DNA of 64,000 nt from Mangrovicella endophytica (lineage in GTDB: Bacteria > Pseudomonadota > Alphaproteobacteria > Rhizobiales > Rhizobiaceae), in NCBI RefSeq assembly GCF_002893625.1, contig NZ_PKMZ01000003.1, forward strand, positions 248,001 to 312,000, in the 5' to 3' direction. Position numbers and translations under genes: made by a program. The notes beneath the pieces were generated by a model. The model saw only the letters and a program-made list of their open reading frames with translations. It had not been told where the DNA came from and made no database searches. Numbering within the stretch: the first letter of the stretch is position 1; each line of letters starts with the position of its first letter. Of this stretch, positions 11,909 through 22,315 are shown piece after piece.

Positions 11909-12449
11909 CACGCTGCCGACCCTGCCGCAGGAAAGCCCCGAGGTGCGCTCCGGCGCGGTCGCCGTGCCGATGCTGGCGGTGCTGAGCGTCGTCGTTGCGG
12001 TGCTGGCGCTTCTATGCGGCGTGTTCTGGTGGATGTTCGGCACCTTGCCGTCGCGCGTTCCGGAGGCGCCGGTGAGCACCTTCCCAGCCCCTCATGTCAC
12101 CGATGTCGGCACCGGCGAGCTGGCACGCGTGAGGACGCAGGGTGCGGTCGATCTCACGGTTCGCGCCGCAATCCCGATCGAGGCGGCGATGGACGCCGTG
12201 CTCGCCCGGCCCGATCCGTTCGCACCATTGATCCCGGCGAGCGCCGTGCCGGACAGCCCCGCCGTCAGGGCGATCCAGGCGCTAGCAGCCGCTGGCGGCA
12301 CGTCCCCTCGGGGGAGAGAGGCGCGCCCCGCGGCCAGCGGTTCGGCCGCAACCCTAGACGATCAGGCCCGTGTTCCCGCCAGCGCTCTTCGCGGCACGCC
12401 CGGCTATCTCCCGCCGGCCGGCAGCGCCACGCCCGAGGTGACGCGATGA
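11901..12449 (+). CDS. Uncharacterised single-pass membrane protein of the ACIII-oxidase operon
   Basis: 182 residues if begun at the TTG at 11901, which has GAGG at 6 nt spacing and overlaps the actF stop by 8 nt. An ATG at 11853 is the alternative (198 residues). One transmembrane helix (about residues 22-45, ending VFWWMFG) is followed by about 130 residues predicted outside, rich in Ala, Pro and Val, with a low-complexity tail. No heme motif, CuA site or cysteine is seen. Its place between actF and the SCO gene suggests a structural or assembly role for the ACIII-caa3 complex; that is inference from context only. Confidence 0.75.
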   Translation: MADTLPTLPQESPEVRSGAVAVPMLAVLSVVVAVLALLCGVFWWMFGTLPSRVPEAPVSTFPAPHVTDVGTGELARVRTQGAVDLTVRAAIPIEAAMDAVLARPDPFAPLIPASAVPDSPAVRAIQALAAAGGTSPRGREARPAASGSAATLDDQARVPASALRGTPGYLPPAGSATPEVTR

Positions 12450-13255
12450 GGTGCCGAGCCTTTGCCCTGCTGTTCCTGGCACTGCTCCTGCCGACGGTGT
12501 CGGCGGAAGGCGGCCTGACCCGTGCGGAGCTGCGCGAGGCGGGCTTTGCCGACCGTACCGGCCAGATGCTGCCAGGCGACCTCACGCTCACTGATGCCGC
12601 CGGCGCGACCTTGAAGCTGGAGAACCGGCTCGGCGGCCGGCCGGCGCTTCTCGCCTTCGTCGACTACACCTGCGAGACCGTCTGCGGCGTCGCGGCCGAG
12701 GCGCTGGCCGGCGCCGCGACGGGCCTGACGCTGCGGCCGGGCGAGGACTACCGGATGCTCGTCGCTGGCTTCGACCCGCGCGACACGACCGCCGATCGCG
12801 ATGCCTGGCTCGCCGTCCATCCCGCCGTCGCCGCGCTCGGCCGTGGTGCCGTCCTGTCGGCGTCGCCGGCGGCGACGCGGCGCCTGACGGAAGCGGCCGG
12901 CTTCGAAGCCGTCTACGATGCCGAGCACGATCAATTCGCCCACCCCGCCGGCGCGCTTCTCATCGGCGCGGACGGCCGCATCCTGCGCGCACTCGACCTC
13001 GTTTCGCTGGATCCGGACACGCTGCGGCTCGCTCTTGTCGAGGCGTCCGGCGGCGCGGCCGGCTCGCTTCTCGATCGGGCGATCCTCTCCTGTTACGGCT
13101 GGGACGCCGCCACCGGACGCTACACGCCGGTGGTCAGCATGGCGCTGATGGGCTCCGGCCTCTTCACCGTGGCGGCCATCCTGCTCTTCCTGGCGCTGAT
13201 GCTGACGCGCGAACGCCGCTCGGCACCCGGGCCGGACGGGAGGCGCGGCGCATGA
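12446..13255 (+). CDS. SCO1/SenC/PrrC-family copper chaperone with C-terminal membrane anchor
   Basis: 269 residues. A signal peptide (cleaved after VSA, near residue 20) precedes a thioredoxin-fold SCO domain. The copper-binding pair is CETVC (Cys76, Cys80) and the third ligand is His166 in QFAHPAG. A transmembrane helix near residues 232-252, followed by RERR, anchors the protein at its C-terminus rather than the usual N-terminus. SCO proteins insert copper into the CuA site of subunit II, encoded by the very next gene. Overlaps of 4 nt at both ends. Confidence 0.88.
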   Translation: MRCRAFALLFLALLLPTVSAEGGLTRAELREAGFADRTGQMLPGDLTLTDAAGATLKLENRLGGRPALLAFVDYTCETVCGVAAEALAGAATGLTLRPGEDYRMLVAGFDPRDTTADRDAWLAVHPAVAALGRGAVLSASPAATRRLTEAAGFEAVYDAEHDQFAHPAGALLIGADGRILRALDLVSLDPDTLRLALVEASGGAAGSLLDRAILSCYGWDAATGRYTPVVSMALMGSGLFTVAAILLFLALMLTRERRSAPGPDGRRGA

Positions 13256-14198
13256 ACGAGCCCGGCATCTGGCTGCCGCAGGCCTCCAGCGAGGCGGCCG
13301 CGACCGACACGATCCTGATCGCCCTCCTGGTCGTTTCCAGCGCCATCGTGCTGCTCGTCGCCGGCCTGATCACCGTTTTTGCCATACGCTACCGAAAGGG
13401 CTCGCCGGCGAGCCGCGAGCCGCTGCCGTCCATCTTTGCCCGGGACGTCGAATTCGGCTGGACCTTCGCCACGCTCGGCCTGTTCATCGCGATCTTCGCC
13501 TGGGCGGCGTCGCAGAACATCACCCTGGCCCATCCGCCCGCGGCGCGGATGGAGATCCATGTGCTGGCCAAGCGGTGGATGTGGAAGGTCGAGCATGCCG
13601 GCGGGCAGGGCGAGATCGACGAGCTGCACGTACCGGCCGGCGAGCTGGTCGAGCTGATCATGCAGAGCGAGGACGTGATCCATTCCTTCTACGTACCGGC
13701 CTTCCGGGTGAAGCAGGACGTCGTGCCCGGCCACACCGAGCGGCTGCGCTTCACGCCGGAGAAGCCGGGGACCTACCATCTCTTCTGCGCCGAATACTGT
13801 GGCACCGATCATTCGCGCATGATCGGCCGCGTCGTCGTCCAGTCGCCGGAGGAGTTTGCGGCCTGGCTCACCCGCCAGCCGCAGGAGGACGATCTCGCCA
13901 AGTCGGGGCGACAGCTCTTCGTGCGCTTCGGCTGCGCCGGCTGCCACGAAGGGCAGGCGTCGGTGCGCGCCCCACGCCTTTCCGGCCTCTTCGGCGCGCC
14001 GGTGCAACTCGCGGACGGCCGCACGGTGACGGCGGACGACGCCTATGTCAGGGATTCGATCCTGCAGCCGAAGCGCGACATCGTCGCCGGCTATGATCCG
14101 GTGATGCCGAGCTTTGCCGGCGTCGTCAGTGATGGCGAGATCGCCGGGCTCACCGCCTATATCCGCGCGCTCCGCGCCCCTGCTGATGGAGGCGTGTA

Positions 14199-14202
<4 letters not shown>
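13252..14202 (+). CDS. ctaC: Cytochrome c oxidase subunit II fused to cytochrome c (caa3 type)
   Basis: 316 residues. Two N-terminal transmembrane helices (about 20-46 and 66-88) precede a cupredoxin domain with the complete CuA site: His144 ([10 protein letters not shown]), Cys179, Cys183, His187 and Met190 in [14 protein letters not shown]-terminal cytochrome c domain begins near residue 215 with the heme motif CAGCH (228-232), and Met (DPVMPSF) is the likely axial ligand. The fusion defines a caa3 oxidase that accepts electrons directly from ACIII or a cytochrome. The end overlaps ctaD as TTGA. Confidence 0.93.
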
Positions 14203-16006
<1,804 letters not shown>

Positions 16007-16010
<4 letters not shown>

Positions 16011-16636
16011 GCAGCACCGTCGCCGGCCACTTTCACGACCACCGCCAGCAGAGCCGCGCCAACACGCTCGGCCTCTGGATCTTCCTGGCGACCGAGGTGC
16101 TGTTCTTCGGCGCCCTCTTCGCCGCCTATCTCATCTACCGCGTCCTCTACCCGCAAGCCTTCGAGACGGCGGCGCGCGAAACGGAAATCGCCATTGGCAC
16201 GCTCAACACGGCGCTGCTCCTGACCTCCAGCGCGAGCGTTGCGATGGCGGTGAAGACGGCGCGGCTAGGGCAGCGGCGGGCGACGATGGTGCTTCTCGGG
16301 GTGACGCTCGCGCTCGGCCTCGGCTTCCTCGCAGCAAAGGGTTTCGAGTACCACTCGGACTTAACCAAGCACCTCTGGCCGGGCTCCGCGGACTTTCCCC
16401 TCGACCCGCCGCAGACCCGGATCTTCTGGGCGCTCTACTGGATCATGACCGGCATTCATGCCGTCCATGTCACCGCCGGGCTCGGCCTCTGGGCGGTGAT
16501 CCTGACCATGATCGCCCGGCGCAGCTTCCCGCTGGAAAGCTCCGACAAAGTCGAGATCGCCGGGCTCTACTGGCACCTCGTCGATCTCGTCTGGATCTTC
16601 CTGTGGCCGATCCTCTACCTCGTAGGACGGTCATGA
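16007..16636 (+). CDS. ctaE: Cytochrome c oxidase subunit III
   Basis: 209 residues, five transmembrane helices, the short bacterial subunit III lacking the first two helices of mitochondrial COX3. Family features are [26 protein letters not shown] at the N-terminus, ending an acidic helix ([11 protein letters not shown]), and [17 protein letters not shown] later. Subunit III stabilises the proton-pumping subunit I. Starts at the ATG overlapping ctaD and overlaps the next gene by 4 nt. Confidence 0.93.
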
Positions 16637-17022
16637 GCGCCCGCCCGCACAAGGCTGCGTCGGCGGCAGAGCCGCGGGAGAAAACGCTGCGGGCGTGGCT
16701 GCGGGAATTTCGCGCCGAGCTCATTGTCTGGCTGGCTCTGATGCTGCTGGCGGCTGCGACCTTCGTGCTGGCTTACCTGCCGCTCGGGCCATTCCATCCG
16801 CTGACATCGATGGGCATCGCCGTCGCCAAGGCGCTGGTGGTGGCGCTGTTCTTCATGCATCTGAAGCGCGAGAGCGCGACGATCCGGCTTGCAGCGGCGG
16901 CCGGCCTCGTCTTTCTCGGCGTCCTCTTCACCCTGACGCTGGCGGACTACCTGTCGCGCCCGCCGGGTGTCGAGCTGGACGCCGTGCGCGCCACAAGGGC
17001 ACAGACGCCGCAGCAGCCTTGA
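16633..17022 (+). CDS. ctaF: Prokaryotic cytochrome c oxidase subunit IV family protein
   Basis: 129 residues with three transmembrane helices after a charged 30-residue N-terminus. FMHLKRESATIRLAAAAGLVFL and LTLADYLSR are the conserved pattern of the small subunit IV (COX4_pro family), which supports oxidase assembly. It is the last gene of the operon; its stop is followed after 48 nt by the convergent BLUF gene. I see no convincing hairpin in that gap. Confidence 0.88.
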   Translation: MSARPHKAASAAEPREKTLRAWLREFRAELIVWLALMLLAAATFVLAYLPLGPFHPLTSMGIAVAKALVVALFFMHLKRESATIRLAAAAGLVFLGVLFTLTLADYLSRPPGVELDAVRATRAQTPQQP

Positions 17023-17070
17023 GCGCGAACGTTCCGGATTTCGCCGTGGCTGCGCCGACGCTTCAAAAGG

Positions 17071-17508
17071 TCAGGCCGCGGCGGCCTCTTCCTCCAGCGT
17101 CAGGTCGCGCAGGATAGCGTGCATCTTGTGGCCGCCGAGCCGGGCCGGATCGAAGCCGCGGGTCAGGCCGATTGCCGCAAAGCGCTGGGCATTTTCGGCG
17201 GAGTGGCCAACGAAACCCATAGCCCAGTTGGAGAAGGAGCGCTGTGCGATCGGCTCCAGTGCCAAGAGCGAGACATCGCCGTGGCGCTCGTCCTGCTGGA
17301 TGCGCTCGAACGTTGCCTCCACCGCTGCGAGCGGGCCCTCCAGCACCTGCGCGAACACGCCGGCATTGAACAGGAGTGCGCCGGTGATGCCCGCCGCCTC
17401 GTTGTTGCGGCGGCTAGCGGCGAGGATTGCGTCGACCTCCGCCTCAAAGACGCTGGCATCGCCCGCGATGGCATTCCGGCTGTAATAGACGAGCTGGTAG
17501 AGGGACAT
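17071..17508 (-). CDS. BLUF-domain blue-light photoreceptor
   Basis: 145 residues, a stand-alone BLUF domain (sensors of blue light using FAD) with a 45-residue C-terminal cap. Key photocycle residues are present: Tyr8 (LVYYSRN), Asn36 (RRNNEAAGITG), Gln54 (VFAQVLEG), and Trp95 and Met97 (NWAMGF). No output domain is attached. The start is 2 nt after the stop of the PAS-GGDEF-EAL gene on the same strand, so both are one transcription unit, and the likely output is regulation of that c-di-GMP enzyme in trans. The Ala/Glu-rich C-terminal tail LEEEAAAA is low complexity. Confidence 0.92.
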   Translation of the reverse strand: MSLYQLVYYSRNAIAGDASVFEAEVDAILAASRRNNEAAGITGALLFNAGVFAQVLEGPLAAVEATFERIQQDERHGDVSLLALEPIAQRSFSNWAMGFVGHSAENAQRFAAIGLTRGFDPARLGGHKMHAILRDLTLEEEAAAA

Positions 17509-17510
17509 GG

Positions 17511-19106
17511 TCACTCCGAAAGAAAGGGATGGATGCCGTCGGCCGGCATTGGCCGGCCGGTGAGGTAGCCCTGCACATGGGTGCACTGCTCGTCGCGGAT
17601 GCGCGCGAGCTGCTCCGGTGTCTCGACGCCTTCCGCGGTGATCGCCATGCCGAGACTCAGCCCGAGGCTGGCGATCGCCTTCAGGATTGCTTCGCTGTCC
17701 TCGTCCGAACCCTGCACGAAGGAGCGGTCGATCTTGATCTTGTCGAAGGGGAATTTCTGCAGATAGCTCAGCGACGAGTAGCCCGTGCCGAAATCGTCCA
17801 TGGAGATCTTCACGCCGAGGGCCTGCAGGGCGTGCAGCGTCTTCAGGACATTGACGGTGTCCTCCAGGAGGGCGCCCTCGGTGATTTCGATCTCCAGCCG
17901 CTGGGGCGATAGGCCCGAATGGGCGAGCGCCGAAACCACCGTCTCCACCAGCGTGTCGGACTTGAACTGCACCGGCGAGATGTTCACCGCCACGGTCATC
18001 GGCTCCGGCCAGGTCGCGGCGGTGGCACAGGCGGTGCGCAGCACCCATTCGCCGATCTTGGCGATCAGCCCGGTCTCCTCGGCGAGCGGGATGAAGTCCA
18101 TCGGCGGCACGCGCCCGCGCACCGGGTGATCCCAGCGGATCAGCGCCTCGAAGCCGATCACCCGGTCGTCGCGAAGATCGACGAAGGGCTGGTAGTGAAC
18201 GGCGAACTGCTTCAGCGCCAGCGCCCGCCGCAGGTCGATCTCAAGCTCGCGCCGATATTTGAGGGCGGCGTCCATGCCGGTTTCGAAGGTGCGGAAGCGG
18301 CCGCGCCCGGCACGCTTGGCCTCGTAGAGCGCAAGGTCGCCGTTGCGCAGCATGTCGCGCGGGCCATTGCCGGCTTCCGCCACCGCGACGCCGACGCTGG
18401 CACCGATATTAACCGTGTGGCCGCTGAGGACGTAGGTGCGCCCGATCAGGTCCACCAGCCGTGCGGCCAGGCGCTCGGCGTCTTCGGGCGACGCGATGCC
18501 CGTCTGCACCACCACGAACTCGTCGCCGCCAATCCGCGCCACACAGTCGCCCTTGCGGCAGGCGGAGCGGATACGCTCCGCGACGCGCGCCAGAAGCACG
18601 TCGCCGACGCCGTGGCCGAGCGTGTCGTTGACGACCTTGAAGCGGTCGAGGTCGATGCAGTGGATGGCGACGCGTCCGGCGCCGCCGTCCTCCGCCACGA
18701 GCGCACGTTCGATCCCGTCATTCAGGCCGTTGCGCTTCAGGAGCCCGGTCAGTTCGTCCGTATCGGCGATCGCCGCAGGCGTCGCGCTCTCGTCCGGGAA
18801 GAGGCTGAGCACCCGGCCATAGGCGCTCGGCGGCCCGGCGAGTGCGCGGTAGCGGGCATGCGTCTTGGAGGCGAGCGTCAGGGCCGAGCCGCGGGCGATC
18901 AGCCGCTCGAAGCTCTCATCCGAACCGGGGAAAATCTCGGCAAAGGGCAGGCCGGCGATCCAGCCGCCGAGGGCAACCTGCGCGGCGCCGTTGGCATAGA
19001 TCACCTCGCCGTCGTCGCTGATGACGATGACCGGGTGAGGCAGCGCGTTGAGGATGGCGTCCGGTGGCGGAGAAGCTTCGGGCGCGTGGAGGGATTGGGG
19101 GGACAT
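17511..19106 (-). CDS. PAS-GGDEF-EAL c-di-GMP turnover protein
   Basis: 531 residues, cytoplasmic, no membrane segment. A PAS-like sensor (about 14-105) leads into a GGDEF domain with intact GGDEF (193-197) and an inhibitory I-site RKGD exactly five residues before it, then an EAL domain with EALIRW (320-325), DDFGTGYSSLSYL and ITAEGVET. Both catalytic signatures look complete, so it may make and degrade cyclic di-GMP. The gene is directly followed (2 nt) by a BLUF photoreceptor gene, which suggests light control like that of fused BLUF-EAL proteins (BlrP1, YcgF). The ATG at 19106 follows a weak GAGCGG. Confidence 0.93.
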   Translation of the reverse strand: MSPQSLHAPEASPPPDAILNALPHPVIVISDDGEVIYANGAAQVALGGWIAGLPFAEIFPGSDESFERLIARGSALTLASKTHARYRALAGPPSAYGRVLSLFPDESATPAAIADTDELTGLLKRNGLNDGIERALVAEDGGAGRVAIHCIDLDRFKVVNDTLGHGVGDVLLARVAERIRSACRKGDCVARIGGDEFVVVQTGIASPEDAERLAARLVDLIGRTYVLSGHTVNIGASVGVAVAEAGNGPRDMLRNGDLALYEAKRAGRGRFRTFETGMDAALKYRRELEIDLRRALALKQFAVHYQPFVDLRDDRVIGFEALIRWDHPVRGRVPPMDFIPLAEETGLIAKIGEWVLRTACATAATWPEPMTVAVNISPVQFKSDTLVETVVSALAHSGLSPQRLEIEITEGALLEDTVNVLKTLHALQALGVKISMDDFGTGYSSLSYLQKFPFDKIKIDRSFVQGSDEDSEAILKAIASLGLSLGMAITAEGVETPEQLARIRDEQCTHVQGYLTGRPMPADGIHPFLSE

Positions 19107-19258
19107 CCGCTCGTTCGACGATTAACGTTTGACGCATCGTGACCCGACAACCCTGCGAAGTTGTGAAGCAAGGGATTGGACCGCTTAAAGGAGCGGCGGA
19201 GATGGGCAAGAGGGTTAAGGGAGGATGGAGACGACGCGCCGGGAGGCTCAGGTCCCTG

Positions 19259-20011
19259 TCAGGACGTAGGGCCGTCGACGATGACATGCGCATGGTCGAG
19301 CGAGCATCGCTCGATGCGGGCCTCGACCTTGTAGACGTCCCTCAGCATCTCGACCGTCACGACGTCGCGCGGATCGCCGCAGGCCCGCATGCGGCCGTCG
19401 GCGATGACGAGGACCGTGTCGGCGAAGCGCAGCGCCTGGTTGAGGTCGTGAATGGCGATCAGCACGATCATGCCCTTCGAGCGGGCCTGCTGGCGCATGA
19501 AGGCGAGCACTTCGACCTGACGATGGAGATCGAGCGCGCTCGTCGGCTCGTCCATCAGCATGATCTCAGGCTCGCGCACCAGCGCCTGCGCGATCGAGAC
19601 GAGCTGGCGCTGTCCGCCCGACAGTGCACCGAGGTCGCGGAAGGCGATCGGCGTGATGTTCAGGGCATTCATGATGCCGTCGATGAAGCGAAGGTCGGAC
19701 TCGCTCACGCCCCAGGACTGGCCCTGCTTGCGCGCGAGCAGGATCGATTCATAGACGGTGAGCACGGCGTTCGCCGCCGTGTCCTGCGGCATGTAGGTGA
19801 TGGTGTTCTTCGTCCGCGCGCCGTCCACCACCACTTCGCCCGGGCCTTTAAGGATGCCTGTGATTCGCTTGAAGAGCGTCGACTTTCCTGCCGCGTTCGG
19901 ACCGATCACCGCGACGACCTCGCCCGAGCGCATCGTAGGCGTGGTGACGCCTTCGACGAACAGCCGGCGGCCGTGATAGGCGCCGACCGACCGCAGCTGC
20001 AGGGCTACCAT
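19259..20011 (-). CDS. Iron-chelate ABC transporter ATP-binding protein
   Basis: 250 residues, an FecE/FepC-like ATPase. Walker A GPNAAGKST, signature LSGGQRQ, Walker B IMLMDEPTSALD and the switch histidine in IAIHDLNQ are all present. It energises uptake of a ferric siderophore, heme or cobalamin-type ligand with the adjacent permease. Its start lies 7 nt inside the permease gene, the usual overlap in these operons. Confidence 0.92.
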   Translation of the reverse strand: MVALQLRSVGAYHGRRLFVEGVTTPTMRSGEVVAVIGPNAAGKSTLFKRITGILKGPGEVVVDGARTKNTITYMPQDTAANAVLTVYESILLARKQGQSWGVSESDLRFIDGIMNALNITPIAFRDLGALSGGQRQLVSIAQALVREPEIMLMDEPTSALDLHRQVEVLAFMRQQARSKGMIVLIAIHDLNQALRFADTVLVIADGRMRACGDPRDVVTVEMLRDVYKVEARIERCSLDHAHVIVDGPTS

Positions 20012-21069
20012 GACCGGCTCCTGTTGGAGAGGATCAGCGAGAAGAAGAACGGCACGCCGACGAGCGCCGTGATGATGCCGATCGGGAAGACCACGCCGGG
20101 AATGATCGACTTCGACACGATCGAGGTGAGCGACAGGAGCAGCGCGCCGGAGAGGATGGAGCCGGGCAGGAAGAAGCGCTGATCCTCGCCGAGGATCATC
20201 CGGGCAATATGCGGCCCGACGAGACCGACGAAGCCGATCGTGCCGACAAAGCTGACAGGGATCGCGGCAAGCAGCGAGATGACCAGCATCGTCTCCAGCC
20301 GGATGCGACGCACATTGACGCCGAAGCTTGCCGCCTTGTCCTCGCCGAGGCGGATCGCCGTGAGCGCCCAGGCGTTGCGGGCAAAGAGCGGCAGGGCGAT
20401 CAGGAGCACGGCGAGCGTCATCCAGATCTTCGGCCAGGTCGCCTTGGTGAGGCTGCCCATCGTCCAGAACACCACCGCAGAGAGCGCCTGCTCGGAGGCG
20501 AGGTACTGCAGGAAGGCGAGCAGCGCGTTGAAGGTGAAGACCAGTGCGATGCCGAGGAGCACCACTGTCTGCACCGAGACGCCGCGCGCCTGCGAGACGA
20601 AGTGGATGAAGAGGGTGGCCACCAGCGCCATGATGAAGGCGTTGGCGGGCACCAGCATGCCGGCCGCGACCGGAAGGAGGGGCACGCTGGTGACGATCGC
20701 CAGCGCCGCGCCGAAGCTGGCGGCGGCTGATATGCCGAGGGTGAAGGGGCTGGCGAGCGGATTGGCGAGGATCGTCTGCATCTGTGCGCCGGCGACCGAA
20801 AGGGCCGCGCCGACGACGATCGCCATGATCGCGACCGGCATGCGGATGTCCCAGACGACGGCGCGGATCTGCGGCGAGACCGAGGCGGGATCGAACAGCG
20901 CCGCGGCGACGTCGCTAAGGGCGTAGCGCGCCGGTCCCCAGGCGAGATCCACCGCGAAGGACAGGCAGAGGGCGGCCGTCATCGCCGCGAGGATCAGGAG
21001 CTTGCGCCGGGCGAGCGCGCGATACTTCGTCCGCCCGGCCTCCATCGGGACCGCCGCGATCTCGGTCAT
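20005..21069 (-). CDS. FecCD-family iron-chelate ABC transporter permease
   Basis: 354 residues, about ten transmembrane helices. FecCD signatures include RMPVAIMAIVVGAALSVAGAQMQ and NPLASPFTLGISAAASFGAALAI near the N-terminus, GLVGPHIARMILGEDQRFFLPGS towards the end, and PIGIITALVGVPFFFSLIL in the last helix. It forms the homodimeric channel for the chelate. It lies 6 nt after the binding-protein gene and overlaps the ATPase gene. Confidence 0.92.
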   Translation of the reverse strand: MTEIAAVPMEAGRTKYRALARRKLLILAAMTAALCLSFAVDLAWGPARYALSDVAAALFDPASVSPQIRAVVWDIRMPVAIMAIVVGAALSVAGAQMQTILANPLASPFTLGISAAASFGAALAIVTSVPLLPVAAGMLVPANAFIMALVATLFIHFVSQARGVSVQTVVLLGIALVFTFNALLAFLQYLASEQALSAVVFWTMGSLTKATWPKIWMTLAVLLIALPLFARNAWALTAIRLGEDKAASFGVNVRRIRLETMLVISLLAAIPVSFVGTIGFVGLVGPHIARMILGEDQRFFLPGSILSGALLLSLTSIVSKSIIPGVVFPIGIITALVGVPFFFSLILSNRSRSW

Positions 21070-21075
21070 CCCGCG

Positions 21076-22212
21076 CTACTGCGCCGCCTTGGCGTCGACC
21101 CAGTAGCCCGGCTGGTACGCGACCGGCAGGAACTTCTCGTGGAAGTCCTTGAAGGTTGCGTCCGGATCAAGATCGGCGAACAGCTCGGGGTGGAACCACT
21201 TGGCCAGGCGCTGCACCGCGACGAACTGGTAGGGGCTGGCATAGAACTGGTGCCAGATCGCGTGCACCTCGTTGTTCTTCACCGCCGTGGAGCCGGTGAA
21301 GGCAGGGTTCTCCATCAGCGCGTTCAGCGCCTTGCGGCTGTCGTTTGCTGTGGCCGCCGCGTTCGGGCCGACGGTGACGAAGTCCTTGGCGTCCTTGGTG
21401 TTCGACCAGTTGGCGCCGGTCACCACGACGACGTCGGGATTGGATGCCACCACCTGCTCGGCATTGATGCTGCCGGTGTAGCCGGGCAGGAAGTCCGAGC
21501 CGAGATTGTGGCCCCCGGCAAGATCCACCATCAGGCCGAAATTGTCCGGGCCGAACGTGCCGCAGCACTCCACCAGGCCGGCGGCGCGATACATGAAGAC
21601 CTTCGGCTCGGCCGGCTTCTTGTCCTTCAGCCTGTCCGTCACCCGGGCCATCTCGGTCTTCCAGTAGGACGCCAGGGCTTCGGCCCGATCCTCATGGTCG
21701 AACATCTTGCCAAGGATCTTCAGGCTGGGCTCGGTATTGTCGAGGATGTGGACGCGGAAATCGACATAGACGATCTTCGCGCCGAGACCCTTCAGCGTCT
21801 CCTCCAGCTTGACCTCGTCGGCGGCCTCCTTGTCGCCGATGGTCAGAAGCACGACGTCCGGCTTCAGATCGACGAGGGTTTCGGTCTGCAGCGTGCCATC
21901 CGTCAGGCTGCCGAGGAAGGGGATGTCCTTCCCCTTCGGGAACTTCGCGACATAGGCGGCGTAGCCGTCGCCGTCATTGTTCTTCAGATCGTTGCGCCAG
22001 CCGACGATCTTGGCGAAGGGATCGTCCTTCTCGATCGGCGCGACGGCGTAAAGAAGGCGCCCCTCGCCGAGGATGACGCGCTCGGCCGGCTTGTCGAAGG
22101 CAATCTCGCGGCCCGCGACGTCGGTGATCGTGAAGGACTGGGCGAAAGCGGGAAGCGGCAGGAGCCCCATCAACGCGACCGTGGACACTGCGACGATTCT
22201 CATGACACCCAT
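21076..22212 (-). CDS. Periplasmic iron-chelate-binding protein of ABC transporter
   Basis: 378 residues. A signal peptide (cut after AFA, about residue 24) is followed by a class III periplasmic binding fold: TITDVAGREIAFDKPAERVILGEG is the classical N-terminal pattern of FepB/BtuF-like proteins, and LVDLKPDVVLLTIGDKEA and VVASNPDVVVVTGANWSNT line the binding cleft. It would deliver a metal chelate to the FecCD permease. No TonB-dependent receptor gene is in the window. A methyltransferase gene is transcribed divergently 103 nt away. Confidence 0.9.
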   Translation of the reverse strand: MGVMRIVAVSTVALMGLLPLPAFAQSFTITDVAGREIAFDKPAERVILGEGRLLYAVAPIEKDDPFAKIVGWRNDLKNNDGDGYAAYVAKFPKGKDIPFLGSLTDGTLQTETLVDLKPDVVLLTIGDKEAADEVKLEETLKGLGAKIVYVDFRVHILDNTEPSLKILGKMFDHEDRAEALASYWKTEMARVTDRLKDKKPAEPKVFMYRAAGLVECCGTFGPDNFGLMVDLAGGHNLGSDFLPGYTGSINAEQVVASNPDVVVVTGANWSNTKDAKDFVTVGPNAAATANDSRKALNALMENPAFTGSTAVKNNEVHAIWHQFYASPYQFVAVQRLAKWFHPELFADLDPDATFKDFHEKFLPVAYQPGYWVDAKAAQ

Positions 22213-22315
22213 CTGGAAGCTCCCCTTACGTCTGCTAATGTCGCAGCCTTATGAAACATGACCGTCGCGATCAAGTTATTTCGGGAACTGGTTCGACGGG
22301 GCGACGAACCGGCTG

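Noticed and set aside
22213-22315. Fur or Irr box between the iron-chelate importer and the methyltransferase
   Set aside because: I looked for a Fur-type inverted repeat and an Irr ICE motif; only weak AT-rich matches are seen, not enough to report.
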